Origin: Mallotus nudiflorus
Lineage: Eukaryota > Streptophyta > Magnoliopsida > Malpighiales > Euphorbiaceae
Assembly: GCA_947683625.1 (NCBI GenBank)
Contig: CANTUR010000649.1
Coordinates: 1,178,001 to 1,242,000, forward strand
Direction: 5' to 3'
Length of the DNA: 64,000 nt
The first letter of the stretch is position 1. Every line of letters begins with the position of its first letter. A program made the translations under genes and the position numbers. The notes under the pieces are model-generated. The model did no database searches, had not been told where the DNA came from, and saw only the letters and a program-made list of their open reading frames with translations. Below are positions 20,393 through 32,089 of this stretch, piece by piece.

Positions 20393-22528
20393 CTAACGAG
20401 TGTGCATAAGCAACAGAGATGCTGAAGAAGATGCAGTGAGCTGGGAGGAATCGGTAGTGTGACTTGAAGATCGGTTTTGACTTTCTTTAGAGTCCAAAGA
20501 CAAGTACAGTGATGAAGGAGGCGGTGGAAAAGGTAAATATGCAGGGTCAGGCATTTCTGAAGGAAGAACAGGCAATGGAGTTTCAAAATTAAGGACTTGA
20601 ATTGCTTGCTTTACGGTTGGTCTAGACTTTGCATCTGGATGAGCACACCAAAGCCCAACAATCAACAAACATTTCATTTGTTGTTCATCAAAATCTCCAT
20701 TCAGTCTTGGATCAGCTGCTTCCTTCAAATCTCCTTCTCCATAAAGTTTCCAAACCCATTGAATCATATGTTGATCCTCGCTAGACTTTTGGTTGATGGG
20801 TTTTCTTCCACAAGCTATTTCCAGAGCAACAACACCGAAACTATAGACATCTGATTCCCTGCTAGCCTTGCCTGTGATGACACATTCTGGAGCCATATAG
20901 CCCACTGTTCCAGCCAAAATTGTTGTTTCTGGACCTTTGCCATGATCTACAAGTCTTGCCAGACCAAAATCACCAAGTTTGGCATTAAAATTTGAATCCA
21001 GCATGACGTTGCTTGACTTTATATCTCTATGCAGCACGCATTGATCCCACTCTTCTTGTAAGTAAAGCAATCCTGAAGCCAAGCCTTGAGCTATTTTATA
21101 CCTCAAATCCCATGTCAACAAACAGTCTACTCTAAAAAGATGGGAATCCAAGCTTCCATTAGGCATGAACTCATAAACAAGTAAGAGTTCCATTTTTTCA
21201 TGGCACCAACCTATAAGTTGCACTAAATTCCTGTGCCTCAATCTACTAATAACCTTAACTTCTGATGCATACTCCTTCATCCCTTGTTTGGAATCTCTTG
21301 ACACCCTCTTCACTGCAATATAGGTGTTTAATTCCTGCAAGAATCCTCTATAAACTGCACCAAAACCTCCCTCCCCAAGTTTTTCTTGCTCTGAAAAGTT
21401 ACTTGTTGCACGAAGCAAATCTTGGAACACAAACTTTCTTGGGCCAGTAGCATTTCGGAAATCATCATCCATAGACGCATCAAAGTGATCAACAACTCCA
21501 TTATTTTTTTCCCCTCTATGCCATTTATGCAAGAAAAGGAAAATTATACCAATAAGCAACACAAACGCTCCTAAACTTGCCCCAACCACAAGTCCTGCCC
21601 ATTTTTTCGATCTCTTTTTGGGAGCATCTTGTGTCGTAGTCGTTGGACCATTGGCCATTGGTGCTATATGTTTTGGCTTGTCAACAAATTGCAAGTTGGA
21701 ACTGAAATACCATGAGTGAAGAGTATGTATCTCTAAGTTTGCTCCTGTTGAGGCTGAGAAACCAACTGCAACCCATTCAGGCAAAAACTCCTTTAGATCA
21801 ACTGCATCAGAAAGAATTTCCTCGAATGTATTGCCATCAATAAAATTAGTAAAGATAACACTTAAATATTTTGAAGTAGAGTTGTAGCTAATTGAAGCAT
21901 TATTTCTTTTGTTCTCCTTTACACCACTACACCACTCCACATAATTCTTAGATACCACAGAGCTGATATCGATACCAACATGGTTGCCATTGCTGTTATT
22001 ATGATAAGAAGGTGGATCCCAATATTTGTTCTGATAGGTGTCAAACTCCACTGCAACGAATGGAATTGAAGATGTCTCATTGTTGCTAGTAAGACCAAGA
22101 CCGCCACTCGCCATGTCTGGTAATGGGAAGTCAATCGGTGCAAGGAAAAAAGCCAACCCATCTCCATAGTTGCCGTCGGATTTATTTAGAGAATGAATGG
22201 TGAAGGAGAAATTTGTATAGAAGTCGGTGAGGTTCATTGACTCCTTATCCCAAAGGTACAACGGCTGAGCATAAGTGATTCGACCCATGCTGCTATTCAA
22301 GTGCTTGTCTTGCTTGCTTATTGTGAGATCGATGTTGCTTGTAGACACAGAAGCGTTTGCCGAGTAATTTATGCTGTGATCATTCATGTTAAAGCTGGGG
22401 AAATTAAAGGTTAGAGAAGTTGCATGGGGCACTTTGATGAAGAAGAAAGCGACCACCACCATCACGGACAAAGAAAGAAGCTGCTTGGGTAAACGGTGGT
22501 GAGTTTTCTTGAACTTGCAGAAGGCCAT
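20393..22528 (-). CDS. L-type lectin-domain receptor kinase, IX.1-like (LecRK-2)
   Basis: The second intact, intronless LecRK. An open frame starts at 22570, but the Met at 22528 (MAFCKFKKTHH) aligns with the start of LecRK-1 (MALHKFNKTHH) and is directly followed by the signal peptide. I therefore prefer 711 residues. In that numbering: signal peptide about 1-37; legume-lectin domain about 38-281 with YGDGLAFFL and VAVEFDTYQN; membrane span about 311-334; kinase about 378-651 with EGGFG loop, ATP lysine K407, HRD Asp 502, DFG Asp 520 and APE. All catalytic residues are present. The lectin domain differs from LecRK-1 much more than the kinase does, with a different insert (PSYHNNSNGNHVG) at the metal-binding loop, so ligand specificity may have shifted. 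The Ser-rich tail is shared with LecRK-1. Confidence 0.94.
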   Translation of the reverse strand: MAFCKFKKTHHRLPKQLLSLSVMVVVAFFFIKVPHATSLTFNFPSFNMNDHSINYSANASVSTSNIDLTISKQDKHLNSSMGRITYAQPLYLWDKESMNLTDFYTNFSFTIHSLNKSDGNYGDGLAFFLAPIDFPLPDMASGGLGLTSNNETSSIPFVAVEFDTYQNKYWDPPSYHNNSNGNHVGIDISSVVSKNYVEWCSGVKENKRNNASISYNSTSKYLSVIFTNFIDGNTFEEILSDAVDLKEFLPEWVAVGFSASTGANLEIHTLHSWYFSSNLQFVDKPKHIAPMANGPTTTTQDAPKKRSKKWAGLVVGASLGAFVLLIGIIFLFLHKWHRGEKNNGVVDHFDASMDDDFRNATGPRKFVFQDLLRATSNFSEQEKLGEGGFGAVYRGFLQELNTYIAVKRVSRDSKQGMKEYASEVKVISRLRHRNLVQLIGWCHEKMELLLVYEFMPNGSLDSHLFRVDCLLTWDLRYKIAQGLASGLLYLQEEWDQCVLHRDIKSSNVMLDSNFNAKLGDFGLARLVDHGKGPETTILAGTVGYMAPECVITGKASRESDVYSFGVVALEIACGRKPINQKSSEDQHMIQWVWKLYGEGDLKEAADPRLNGDFDEQQMKCLLIVGLWCAHPDAKSRPTVKQAIQVLNFETPLPVLPSEMPDPAYLPFPPPPSSLYLSLDSKESQNRSSSHTTDSSQLTASSSASLLLMHTR

Positions 22529-23458
22529 GCTAGTAACCGAGAGAAAGATTGGATCGTAGAGATGTGGCAAAGTTTGTTACAGAATATTTCAATAACTCTC
22601 TCTTTTTACCATAACTAAAATATCATAGTCTGTCATGTCGTGCTTTTCTCTCTCTCTTTCTATGAGGCAATTAATTGTTAATAATAAATATTTTAAAAAC
22701 TATTTTTGTGAGCCACAAAGTGGGTACCAACTTAGCAAAGAAGAGAAAAATTGAAATCAGAATTTTTCATTTTCAAGAATAAAGTGGCTCTTACCACTTG
22801 AGGTATACCCTAACTTTAGTAGTCAACATATTAGGTTTAAGTTCAATCATCACATTAATTATTAATTTTGTAAAAGTAGAAACCTTACTCTTTCTAATGC
22901 TAGGTTCAAAGTTGACTGTGAATTCGAAGTCCTCTTCGGTCCCCTAACTTGGGTTGCACGTCTTCCACGACAAAAAATTTACGGAGAAAGCAATGAACAG
23001 AAGGTTACCAAAAAAAACGTGGCGGCTCTCTTGTCCTATATCCAACAGCTGTTCACATGAACTATTCTCGCTTAATGATATTTAAAATTAAAACTATAAT
23101 ATGTTAAATCATATTAAATTAAACATGCATAATTAATATATTATTTCAATTCAGCTAAGAAGTTATTTGATTCAAACTTTAAAATTAAAATTAAAAATTG
23201 AAATCAGAATTGAAACATAAAAGAAACGGAAAATGTAAAATATTTAATTTACAAAGAAATTGAAATACAATGAAAATTTTAAAAATATCAATACAATGAA
23301 AATTAGTTTTTAAATTTTAATATAATAAAAATTTTAATAAATCAAACATTAAAAATAAATAATTTTAATTATTATATTTATTTTTCATGAAACAAACGAA
23401 TACTAAATTAATTAAATTCTATTCAACTTAGTTTAAAAAAAATTGAAAACACAGGCTT
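22529..23458. other. Upstream region of LecRK-2
   Basis: Contains a CT-rich stretch (about 22643-22660), the duplicated segment with AAGTTGACTG (about 22860-23045) and AT-rich sequence. It lacks the triple W-box seen upstream of LecRK-1, so the two genes may be regulated differently. No coding sequence is seen. Confidence 0.5.
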
Positions 23459-23816
23459 TTATTGGGACACGAATTCATACATAATGAGCAGTTCTTGCTT
23501 CTTACAGCACCAGTCAAGGAGTTGGACCAAGTTCCTGTGCGTTAATCGGCTGATGGTTTTAACTTTTGCTGCAAAAGCTTTCAATCCCTGTTCAGACTCT
23601 GAAGTTATCTTTATGACAGCAACAAAGGAACTGTTAGTGGTCAAGAAACCAACAGAACCATTTCAAACCGTCCCTTTCCAACAATTCGTTCATCGAAATT
23701 GCTTGGTGCAACTGCTAGTTCCTCATAGAAAAGCTCCTAGGTTCTCATTCTCAAATTCGTCTCCTGTGAATGATGTTGGCCTGCTACCTTCTCTCTCTTC
23801 ATCCTCTTGTAGATAA
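23459..23816 (-). pseudogene. Truncated LecRK kinase relic B
   Basis: The minus strand preserves part of a LecRK N-lobe: an acidic juxtamembrane piece, a degraded glycine-loop region, then an open stretch (23459-23644) with SSFVAVIKITSESEQGLKAF and HRNLVQLLDWC and MYEFV. The usual VAVK is VAVIK, an extra or changed residue at the ATP lysine. Frameshifts separate the parts, and the sequence stops at the hinge with no catalytic loop. It matches relic A, including the 3' break, so the truncation came before the tandem duplication. Confidence 0.8.
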
Positions 23817-24419
23817 AACAAATATACCTAAGATATTAAAAAATTATATATATCTATTAGTAGAATATGAAGCATAAGTGATAAAATATTTTTATTTAGT
23901 AGGTATTATAATTTTCCATTATTTCATTTGAACACGTAAATAGTTCATTATAACTATTTTTCATGTGCTAAATTGGTTTAGAGTATTTCATTTTCTTAAA
24001 TAGTTCAAATGTCTTTTTTCTTTGTTAAAATTAAATTATTTTTATTTTTTTCGTATTTTTTTATCATATAAATATTTAATAATCAACTAAAATATATGTA
24101 TTTCACTATAAATAATTTGTAGATTTAATATCACTATTTAATTAAAACATATAGAATTAGGCTCACTAATTTAAATATTCTATAATTTGTAGAATTAGGC
24201 CCTTTTTTTTTTTATTAAAACAAGTAAATTTAAGTTCATTTAATTAAAATAAAAAAGAATTATGTCTTTAGGTTCACTTATAAATTAAAACATGTAGATT
24301 AAACTAATTTAGGGATTATATGATTTATTGAATGCATTATTTACTTGTATATTTCATGACTAGTTTGCCTTGGAGTTGATTATTTTTAGGGTTTATATGA
24401 AATTGCATGTAAATAGAGA
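23817..24419. other. AT-rich DNA between the LecRK cluster and the LTR region
   Basis: No gene seen. Repeated phrases such as TAGAATTAGGC and AAAACATGTAGA suggest it may be the remainder of the LTR that starts at 24692 on the minus strand, but I cannot align it with confidence. Confidence 0.3.
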
Positions 24420-24692
24420 ATAGGATAATAATTCATAAAGTAATTCTAAATGAATACAAGAATGAAAGAAGTTGGTATTCCCTATCCAGAATCTCTTGGT
24501 TGTGGTGCTAGCTTTCTTTTAGGGAATCGAGTACCACCTTTTCGATTTGTCCCAGTTATTACCTTGGGTGGCAACTCCTCATCTCCAAGCCATGTCTTTG
24601 TGATAGTGGTTAGTGTGTTCTCTAGAGCCCTAAGCTCAAACAGTGTTGTGGTTGCTAAAATCTTGGACGCACGCTAAACCCCATCGTCTATA
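24420..24692 (-). mobile_element. LTR fragment of a second gypsy family, minus strand
   Basis: On the minus strand, 24692 leftwards reads like the LTR start at 63343 on the plus strand: a TAGAC/TAGGT-type start, then GGTTTAGC(G/A)(T/C)GCG, CCAAG, a block ending ACACTGT or GCACTGT, and later GGAG and T(T/C)GCCACC. The open frame at 24450-24677 is a by-product of this sequence. It interrupts the left LTR of the Tat-like element. Confidence 0.55.
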
Positions 24693-25500
24693 ACCACACA
24701 ATCATTTTAGCACGTTTACTTTACTTTACTGCATTTTATTTTACTATCGTCAGCATTTGGGAATACTATTGTGCTTATGTGATGAAACTGACAAACTTGC
24801 ATGCTACGTGAATAATATATGCGTTATTATGCTCATTTTACATCATCATTCTGCATCCTCTATTTCTAAAGTCATGAAATCACATCGTAAATATTAATAA
24901 TGTAAAAAAAGTTCATGTCTTGGAATAGAGTCATCATGCTCTCAGTCCAATGATGACCTCATGCATCTTTTATATTATCATCATTCATCATCATGACATA
25001 AATAATCACTACAAGCATGATCATCATATTATTCATTAAATAAGTTGTGAAAATGGTCATGTTACCCTTACAAATCAATCATATTAGATTTACTTTTCCA
25101 TAATCTTCTTTTTTTCATATGTATTTTATAAGGAAAGTGATGTAATAAAATCCTTACCTTTATTATCCTATATTTTCTAATGTACTGTATGAATGATATA
25201 TAAACTACCATCATCGAAACTAGGGTATTGCGGTAGCTATACATTGAATATCGTATAATGAGAAATAGTAAAAAAGTAGATGCGATCTCTCGAACTTGGA
25301 AGTCTCTACTGGGGACAATACTCGTTAAGTGACCCGATATTATCCCTTTCTTTTCCTAATTTTCTAAAAATCGAGTGGCGACTCCATAAAATCAAAAGCA
25401 TCTCGTCCCTCTGAGACCAATTATTTATCCCAATTCGGTAAAGTTTCCATGTCCCTCGAAAATGAAAAACCAACTTTAAAAAAAAATAAGGTTGCTCATA
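24693..25500 (+). repeat. Left LTR of the Tat-like element, 3' part only
   Basis: Matches 39896-40724 along its length, from ACCACACAATCATTTTA to the end GTTGCTCATA (right copy GTTGCTCACA). The promoter-bearing 5' kilobase present in the right LTR is missing. It is replaced by the second-family LTR that ends at 24692. Confidence 0.85.
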
Positions 25501-25501
25501 G

Positions 25502-25519
25502 TGGCGACTCCACTAGGGA
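25502..25519 (+). other. Primer-binding site of the Tat-like element
   Basis: TGGCGACTCCACTAGGGA lies one base after the left LTR. It does not match initiator tRNA-Met. Tat-lineage elements commonly use other tRNAs, often arginine, and this sequence has that TGGCGAC form. The exact tRNA is not verified. Confidence 0.6.
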
Positions 25520-26858
25520 ATTCTAAGTAAGAGGGATCAACTTGAAAAAGACTATTTCTCATTATACAATACTCGATCATATAGAGCCTTTTACCACTGC
25601 ATTTGCACTACATATCACACGTGTACTACTTGTCCCTAAAAGCCTCGATAATACTAAATGACATCGCCATCATGGTTCCACTTGAGTCATGGGGCGATGA
25701 AGATATAGTATTATCACCTTTAGTCTTTACTCATACATTCGTCGGATTCATCTGACCAAAGTCTATAACCCAAGTACTTAAGGGGGGCGATCGAGTTATC
25801 AAAAGAATGTTAGATTCACTGACCGGAGTTTGTAACCCTAATCATATGGGAGCATTCTCGCTAAAGAAACCCTTAGCCTTTTACCCTGACTTAGCTTATG
25901 TAGATAAACTAGTAGCAACATCCACTAGGATCCCACCAAGCTATGTATGTTATCCTTATCTGTTTGACCTGATAATTATAAATGACATGACCCTTATAGT
26001 GTCTATCATTAAATGGCATCGTAATGTCAGTTTTTATAGAAAATATATGCTAAGGACCACGTGATTCTCATCTACATCGTGTGAGCCCGAAGCATGAGGA
26101 ACAATGAGAATCATGTACCTCAGCTTGAATAGTCTATGCAAATTAACAAATAATGACATCCCTCGATGACGAAACTTATAAGATGTCGTCCATTTATCCT
26201 TATCAGGTCAAATAAATGGGTTAGGAACCCAACTAGATTATGGACCTTTGTGTCGATAAAATCAAACTGTAAACTATCAAACGATACTTTCATGACTCAC
26301 GGTAAGCATATTGAATATCGATGTGGGGGCAAGAACTCGGACTCCCTTTAATTAACCTTGGTCCTATGCATACGGGTGCATACATGCTTTGGACATCATT
26401 TGAAGCTTGACAATTGACCCTCACATTGATATCATGTGATTACCTTAAGCACATTTACGTATCGTTCCTCAGTTTACCCTTTGGTTCTGACCAACATAAA
26501 TTGAAATAGCCTAGTTTTGAGAGTGGAACCATAGTCCCCTTATAACTATAGGTTCAAAACCCATATAGGAAAGAGACTGAATGACCTCGTGGAGAAATAA
26601 GGTTGGAAGTGAGAGCTTACTTGTGATTGGTTTGTTCACTGTGCAGGAAAACTAACTAGCCTTAATCATGCATACATCACATACATGTAGATAGCATGTA
26701 TTAACCACTATTTATTACATGAATAATCATTTTCCCATCATAGGATTTTTTGCATCCACTCCATGCATACATGCTCACCCCTTTTCTTTTATAGGCACAC
26801 GTCATACATCATTCATTTAGCTATCCTTAATAAATGTATAGGAATATTACATTCAAAC
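25520..26858 (+). other. 5' leader of the Tat-like element
   Basis: About 1.3 kb between PBS and gag start. Small open frames (25807-26064, 26166-26351) have no recognisable domain. Some Ogre elements carry an extra ORF here, but I cannot support one. Confidence 0.5.
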
Positions 26859-28905
26859 ATGAGTGACCAAGAAGATACCTCATGTTAGCAATTCAAAGAC
26901 AAGCTAAAAAAGGGGATCCAAAAGTTGCTCATTGATGGCACCATAACTGAAATCCTCTAAGCCTAAATTAAAGCTAAAAGTACTTGAGATGGGAATAGCA
27001 CATCATTAAATGAAGCATCTACATCTGTTCACCCGAGGGTAGATAAAGCAAAAGGAATTCCCCTCACTCTAGTTCAACCTGATGATGATAATGACTACTA
27101 CTAAGATCTCAGGAATGCACTAAAAGCTGTAAAAATTAATGACATGACCAAACTTGAATCGATTGAGGAGTTTAAACTATTAGCCAATAGGATGGCTCAA
27201 TTAGAATTCACCTTCAAAGACAAAGGAACTCATGGCTTCAAAAGCTTCATTGACCTGGCGCAGTTCAAAGATGAACCACTTCCAGATGATTTTAAGCTAT
27301 CAAACTTTGCTAAGTTTGATGAAACAAGAGATATGAGGGTCCATCTAAGGCAATATGCTACCTTTATGACTAGTATAAAGCTTACAAAATTATAGATTAT
27401 TCGATTCTTCTTCCCATCACTAGAGGAAGGACCAAGGGCATGGTTCTTTGACCTTGAAGATGAAATAAGAATGATTGGCTACTGCTAACTTATAAGTTTA
27501 TCAAGCAGTATGAATATAACACTCAATTAGACATCACTCAAAGAGACCTTGAGACCATAAGGTAGAAACCCAATGAAGCTTTCTCTAATTATATCATTAT
27601 ATAGTGGAGAAAGGCAGTCAAGATGAGAAATCATCCTCTTGAGGATGAACAAATAGAGCTGATAATTAAAAAAGCACTACCATACTTTAAAAAATAGATG
27701 ATCTTTGCTCATTATCCTGACTTTAAAGCTCTCTATCAAGCTGGGATCATAATTAAGGATGAGGAGCCTCAGTAAGCTAGAAACACTTTTTGCTATAATA
27801 CCCAACCAAACATCCAAAACATCTTCACCCGAGCTGTAGAAATAAACATGATCCAACCTAATACTCACAGCTTACCATCCATCAATACCATCAAACCACA
27901 AAGAAAATTCTCAAACTTTAACCTCCTACTATCCAAAGTATTCCATAGACTTCAACAAAAGAACCTCTTATAGCCATAAGAGCCTAAGCCTCTTCCAAAC
28001 CCACTACCACCTCAAATTAACTTAAAACTTATTCTGCCACTTCCACCAGATGCCTAGCCATACCACTAATACATGCAGAACCCTAAAAAATGCAATCCAA
28101 GACCTTATTAACTTTGAAAAAATTAATGACCCAGTATCAAGACCAATCTTCTCCCAAACTATCAAAACATGTCTTCACCAACCGTTAGCATGATCTCCTC
28201 TAATCTACCAGAAAACCTTGTTAAAAAATCAATCCAAGTCATATAATAAACCTAAGATAAACCCTCAAAGGACAAACCCTCGAATCCCATTCTTGAGCCT
28301 CATAATTCCAGTAAAGATGAGTAATGCCCTTCTACCTTTAAATACATTCCAATGACTCGAGAATTCCTTCCCCACTTAATGATGCAAAAAAGAGCCAGGG
28401 ATACAACTCTCCTTAAGAATGGTAAAGTGATTAATTGCCCTTACTTGTAAGAAATAGACACAAACAAAAATCTTAGCAGTAGCCATGAAGTATAGGATTT
28501 ATTGGGCTAGCCATTTAGGAAGTTTGACTATAAAGTCAAATACACAGTACCTCTTGCTACCTACACACTCATAGAAGAAATAGTACCCTTAGGATAGGAA
28601 GAAGAATTTAATAACGAAGATGGGATGGTTAGTACTATTCAGCTTTAGAACTTGGAAATCATGGGGATAGACATATGGTATGACTATGATGATCTTGAAA
28701 TCATCGTCTAAGACTATAACAGCAGTACAAAAGTAGATAAGCAAGCAACTAAGAAGCCCTCACTAGTAGTTAATCATGTAACTTATAGCGGGCTGGTATA
28801 TTAACCTTTTGAGAAAGATAAGAAACCCTCTAAAGGGAAAGAAGTAGCAAAAAATCAAGCTCCGATTAAAGAAGAATACATTATCCTCAAATAACTTAAG
28901 AAAAC
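26859..28905 (+). pseudogene. Tat-lineage gag, degenerate
   Basis: A start ATGAGTGACCAAG at 26859 is followed within ten codons by a stop. Gag similarity is clear at 27144-27800: KFDETRDMRVHLRQYATFM, then a WFFDLEDE stretch, then NPLEDEQ and PYFKK-like pieces. This is the order seen in Tat-type capsid proteins (retrotransposon gag domain). The later part (27800-28905) is low in recognisable sequence and full of stops. It would have formed the virus-like particle. Confidence 0.75.
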
Positions 28906-29105
28906 TCAAGCACAAGCTAGTATGTGGGACTTACTCATAGCCTCCAAGAAGCACATAAATGCCATAGTCAAAGCACTAGATGAAGAAAAAATTGCCATTG
29001 ATGCCTCACCGTGTAAGATGATAGCCTCTCTAATTAAAGCTGCTTCTAATGCAATTACCTTTTCAGATAAAGATTTACCCCTTAAGGGAAGGGTCCACAA
29101 TCATC

Positions 29106-29650
29106 CTCTTTTTATATAGGCAATTGTCAAGACTAAGAAGACCCTATGTGTTATGGTAGATTATGGGTCTGCTATTAATGTTTGCCCCCTAAGGTTGCTA
29201 CATAAGTTCAGGATGAATGTTGAAAACTTGGAAAAATCCAAGGTGGTCATACGAGCTTACTATGATTCTAAGAAGCCAGTCATCGACACTTTCAAAGCAG
29301 TAGTTATAATGGAAGATATCGAATTAGAAACAGAATTTACCTTCCTAGACATCCCTCAAAATTTTGCCTTGCTGCTAGGAGGACCTTGGTTCCATATACT
29401 AGGGGGCATACCTTCCACTGTAGATCAGAAGATTAAGTTCCTTATGAGTGGGAAGATCGTTACAATCCCTGCTGAAACAAATAACATTATTACCTATCTG
29501 AATGTAGTCCCACTAGGATTCCAGGTTTCTGTGATCAGTGATAGTCATATCGATCCCAAAGTTGTTGCTATGATGAAAAAGATGCAATATCTACCTGGAA
29601 CAGGATTAGGAGGAAGAAACATTGGAGTCATAAAATTCCTTGACTTATGA
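29106..29650 (+). pseudogene. Tat-lineage protease with G-patch
   Basis: An open stretch of 165 codons starts at 29153. Residues 3-6 are DYGS, at the place of the retropepsin D-x-G-S/T active site, followed by AINVCPL, which is typical of Tat proteases. Near the end (about residues 139-160, 29567-29632) MKKMQYLPGTGLGG is a G-patch-like motif, found after the protease in this lineage. A stop ends it at 29648. The upstream part of the polyprotein is broken. Confidence 0.75.
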
Positions 29651-30183
29651 GGACAGACTAATAGAAATGGTCTAGGGTACAATCTTAAAAAGGATACTGG
29701 GGCTAAAAAATCAACCTCTTTTATGGCTGAAAGTTTAACCCAAGTCTATTAAGGATAAGTTAAGGAATGGATGGGCAATGGAATCAAGAAACTGAGGTTC
29801 GAGATCTTCAATGACACCCTTAAGGAGAAGCACTTACCAGACATGATCACTGAGACTGACTTTTATAAGCTGATGAAAAACCTAGAGATAGATACTGAGA
29901 GTGAAACTATCAGTCATGCCCAAGCTGCTGCTATCCTCGAATCGAGCATTAATGACATCCTATTCGAAGACATTACTAATGATGATCTCTATACTTTTTC
30001 TTTGTTTGAAAGTGATGATGTAATGAACTCTAAAGTTAATGAAATGAAATTAGATTTTGCTTACTTGTTTAATGTCTTTCCTAATGGTAGTATGCATTAC
30101 ATTGATCAAAACATTAACATATTTAACATTCATTCCATATGCACTAAATCATTTAACATTGGTAGGAATATGAACCATACATT
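29651..30183 (+). pseudogene. Linker between protease and RT, Tat-like element
   Basis: An open frame at 29771-30196 (141 codons) joins protease to RT. It is acidic (ESETISHAQAAAILESSIND) and has no recognised domain. In Tat elements the corresponding linker is poorly conserved. Confidence 0.5.
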
Positions 30184-31173
30184 TTGTATATTTTGAAAGA
30201 TGTTACCCTTGAAAAGAGGAGAGAAATTGAAAAAATATTAATAAAATATTCAAAAGTATTTGTCTGGATGTACAACGACATGCCTGGTATTAATAGAGAC
30301 ATTGCTCAATACTTCATTCCTACCAAAGAAAGGTGTAAACCAATAATGCAAAAGCTGAGAAGACTCAAACCAAAATGGGCCCAACTAGTAAAAGAGGATA
30401 TTGAGAAACATATCAAAGGTAGTAAACTATCCAGAATGGTTAACAAATGACATCACCACCATATGTGCAATGTACTCCTTCATAGATGGATTCTCTGGGT
30501 ACAATCAGATCCTAATGGCCATTATCAATAAAGCAAAGATAACTTTCATAACAGAATGGGGTACTTACTACTAAAGGGTAATGCCTTTTAGACTAAAGAA
30601 TGCAGGGGCAACCTACTAGAGAATGGCGACTGCAATGTTCCATGACATGATGCATAAAGAAGTGGAGGTATACATTAATGACATGATGATCAAATCAAGA
30701 ACCTGAGAAGAACATCCCTCTGATTTTGAAAAGTTCCTTAGAAGGGTTAAAAAGTATAGTCGTAGGCTAAATCCAAAGAAATACATATTTGGGGTTACTT
30801 CAGGAAAGATGCTGAGGTATGTTGTCAGTCATAATATGATTGAAATGGATTCAACAAAGTAAAAGCCATAAGAAAGATGCCAGTGCCAAAAATAGAGAAA
30901 GAAATAAGAGGGTTTCTAGGAAAATTTTAGTTTATCAGCAGATTCATCATTAAGTTGATAGCAGTATATGAGCTAATCTTTAAGCTACTCAGAAAAGATC
31001 AACTGGTTGAATGGAATGAACAGTGTCAGCTAGCATTTGACAAGATCAAAAGCTACCTAGCCAACCCACCGGTTCTAAAACCACCTATACCAGGGATGCC
31101 TCTAACCCTGTATCTTGCCATTGAAAGTAAAACACACAGTCTACTACTTAAGCAAGAAGATACTACCATATGA
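30184..31173 (+). pseudogene. Reverse transcriptase and first RNase H part, Tat-like element
   Basis: The RT start (30184-30450) has FVWMYNDMPGIN and QKLRRLKPKW, typical of this lineage. Right after YPEWL-like sequence (about 30430) it jumps to SFIDGFSGYNQI, so an internal deletion has removed the RT core stretch with the first catalytic motif. The YVDD-type motif later reads YINDMM (about 30671-30690), with one catalytic Asp lost. The RNase H side continues at 30955-31173 with LVEWNEQCQLAFDKIKSYL and NPPVLKPP. It is inactive. Confidence 0.8.
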
Positions 31174-31439
31174 GGAGAAGTACAGCCAAGTCAAATAGAT
31201 ATGCTTGGGAATGGTATGGGCAATGAAGAAACTCAGACACTACTTTCAATCCTATAGAATTTAGGCCGTGTCAAAAATGGACCCAATGAAGTACCTTTAA
31301 GAAGCTCCCTCTTAAGTGGGAAAACTTGCCAAGTGGTCGTACTGCTAACAGAATTCAACGTGCAATATGTAACTAAGAAGGTAACAAAAAGGAGAGTAGT
31401 GGTTGAATTTCTAGCTCTCAACCCCATTCCAAACTTAGA

Positions 31440-31905
31440 TGAAATCCAACTGGACTTCCCAAAAGACCTCAGCTCAGCCATTGAAATCTAAGGATGGAAT
31501 ATGTCCTTTGACCAAGCAATCAATCAGTTTGGCATAGGGATCAGTGTTATATTACAATTTCCAAAAGGCAAAGTAGTACTAAAAAGCTGATGTTCAGAAT
31601 CACAAATAATGATGCAGAATACGAGGCATGCATACTTAGAATAAAAGCACTGAACACCCTGGATGTCACAAAAGTTAAAATCTTTAGAGATTCCACGCTA
31701 GTAATAAATCATGCCACGAAAGAGTAGGAACTAAAAGAGCAGCATCTAAAGCCTTATCTAGACCACTTGAGGCTACTCACCATGTCCTTCTGAAAATGCA
31801 AATTCATTCATCTTCCTAAGAACCACAATCAGATGGTAGATGCACTTGCTTCCCTCGCATCAGTATGGGAAGGACCATTCAAAATGCCCATGAAGCCCCT
31901 CATTC
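31440..31905 (+). pseudogene. Second RNase H-like region, Tat-like element
   Basis: Broken frames give FDQAINQFGIGISVIL followed by a region like NAEYEA and later DALASL-like sequence (about 31840-31860). This resembles the additional, archaeal-type RNase H found between RNase H and integrase in Tat elements. Stops are numerous. Confidence 0.6.
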
Positions 31906-32089
31906 TACTCAGATTAGGATATCCTTATCATAAAGACTGTAGAATAGTTAAGACAAAAGCAGCTGAAAAACCCTAGTTCTACGACATTTAGAGATATTTG
32001 AAGGAACGAGCCTATCCTGATCAAGTAAATGAAATAAAAAAATAGCCATTCAACAAATAGCATCAAAATTCACATCACATTAGGGTGTG

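Noticed and set aside
22529..22570. Start of LecRK-2 at the upstream Met (22570)
   Set aside because: The Met at 22528 aligns with LecRK-1 and is followed at once by the signal peptide; the extra 14 residues have no counterpart.
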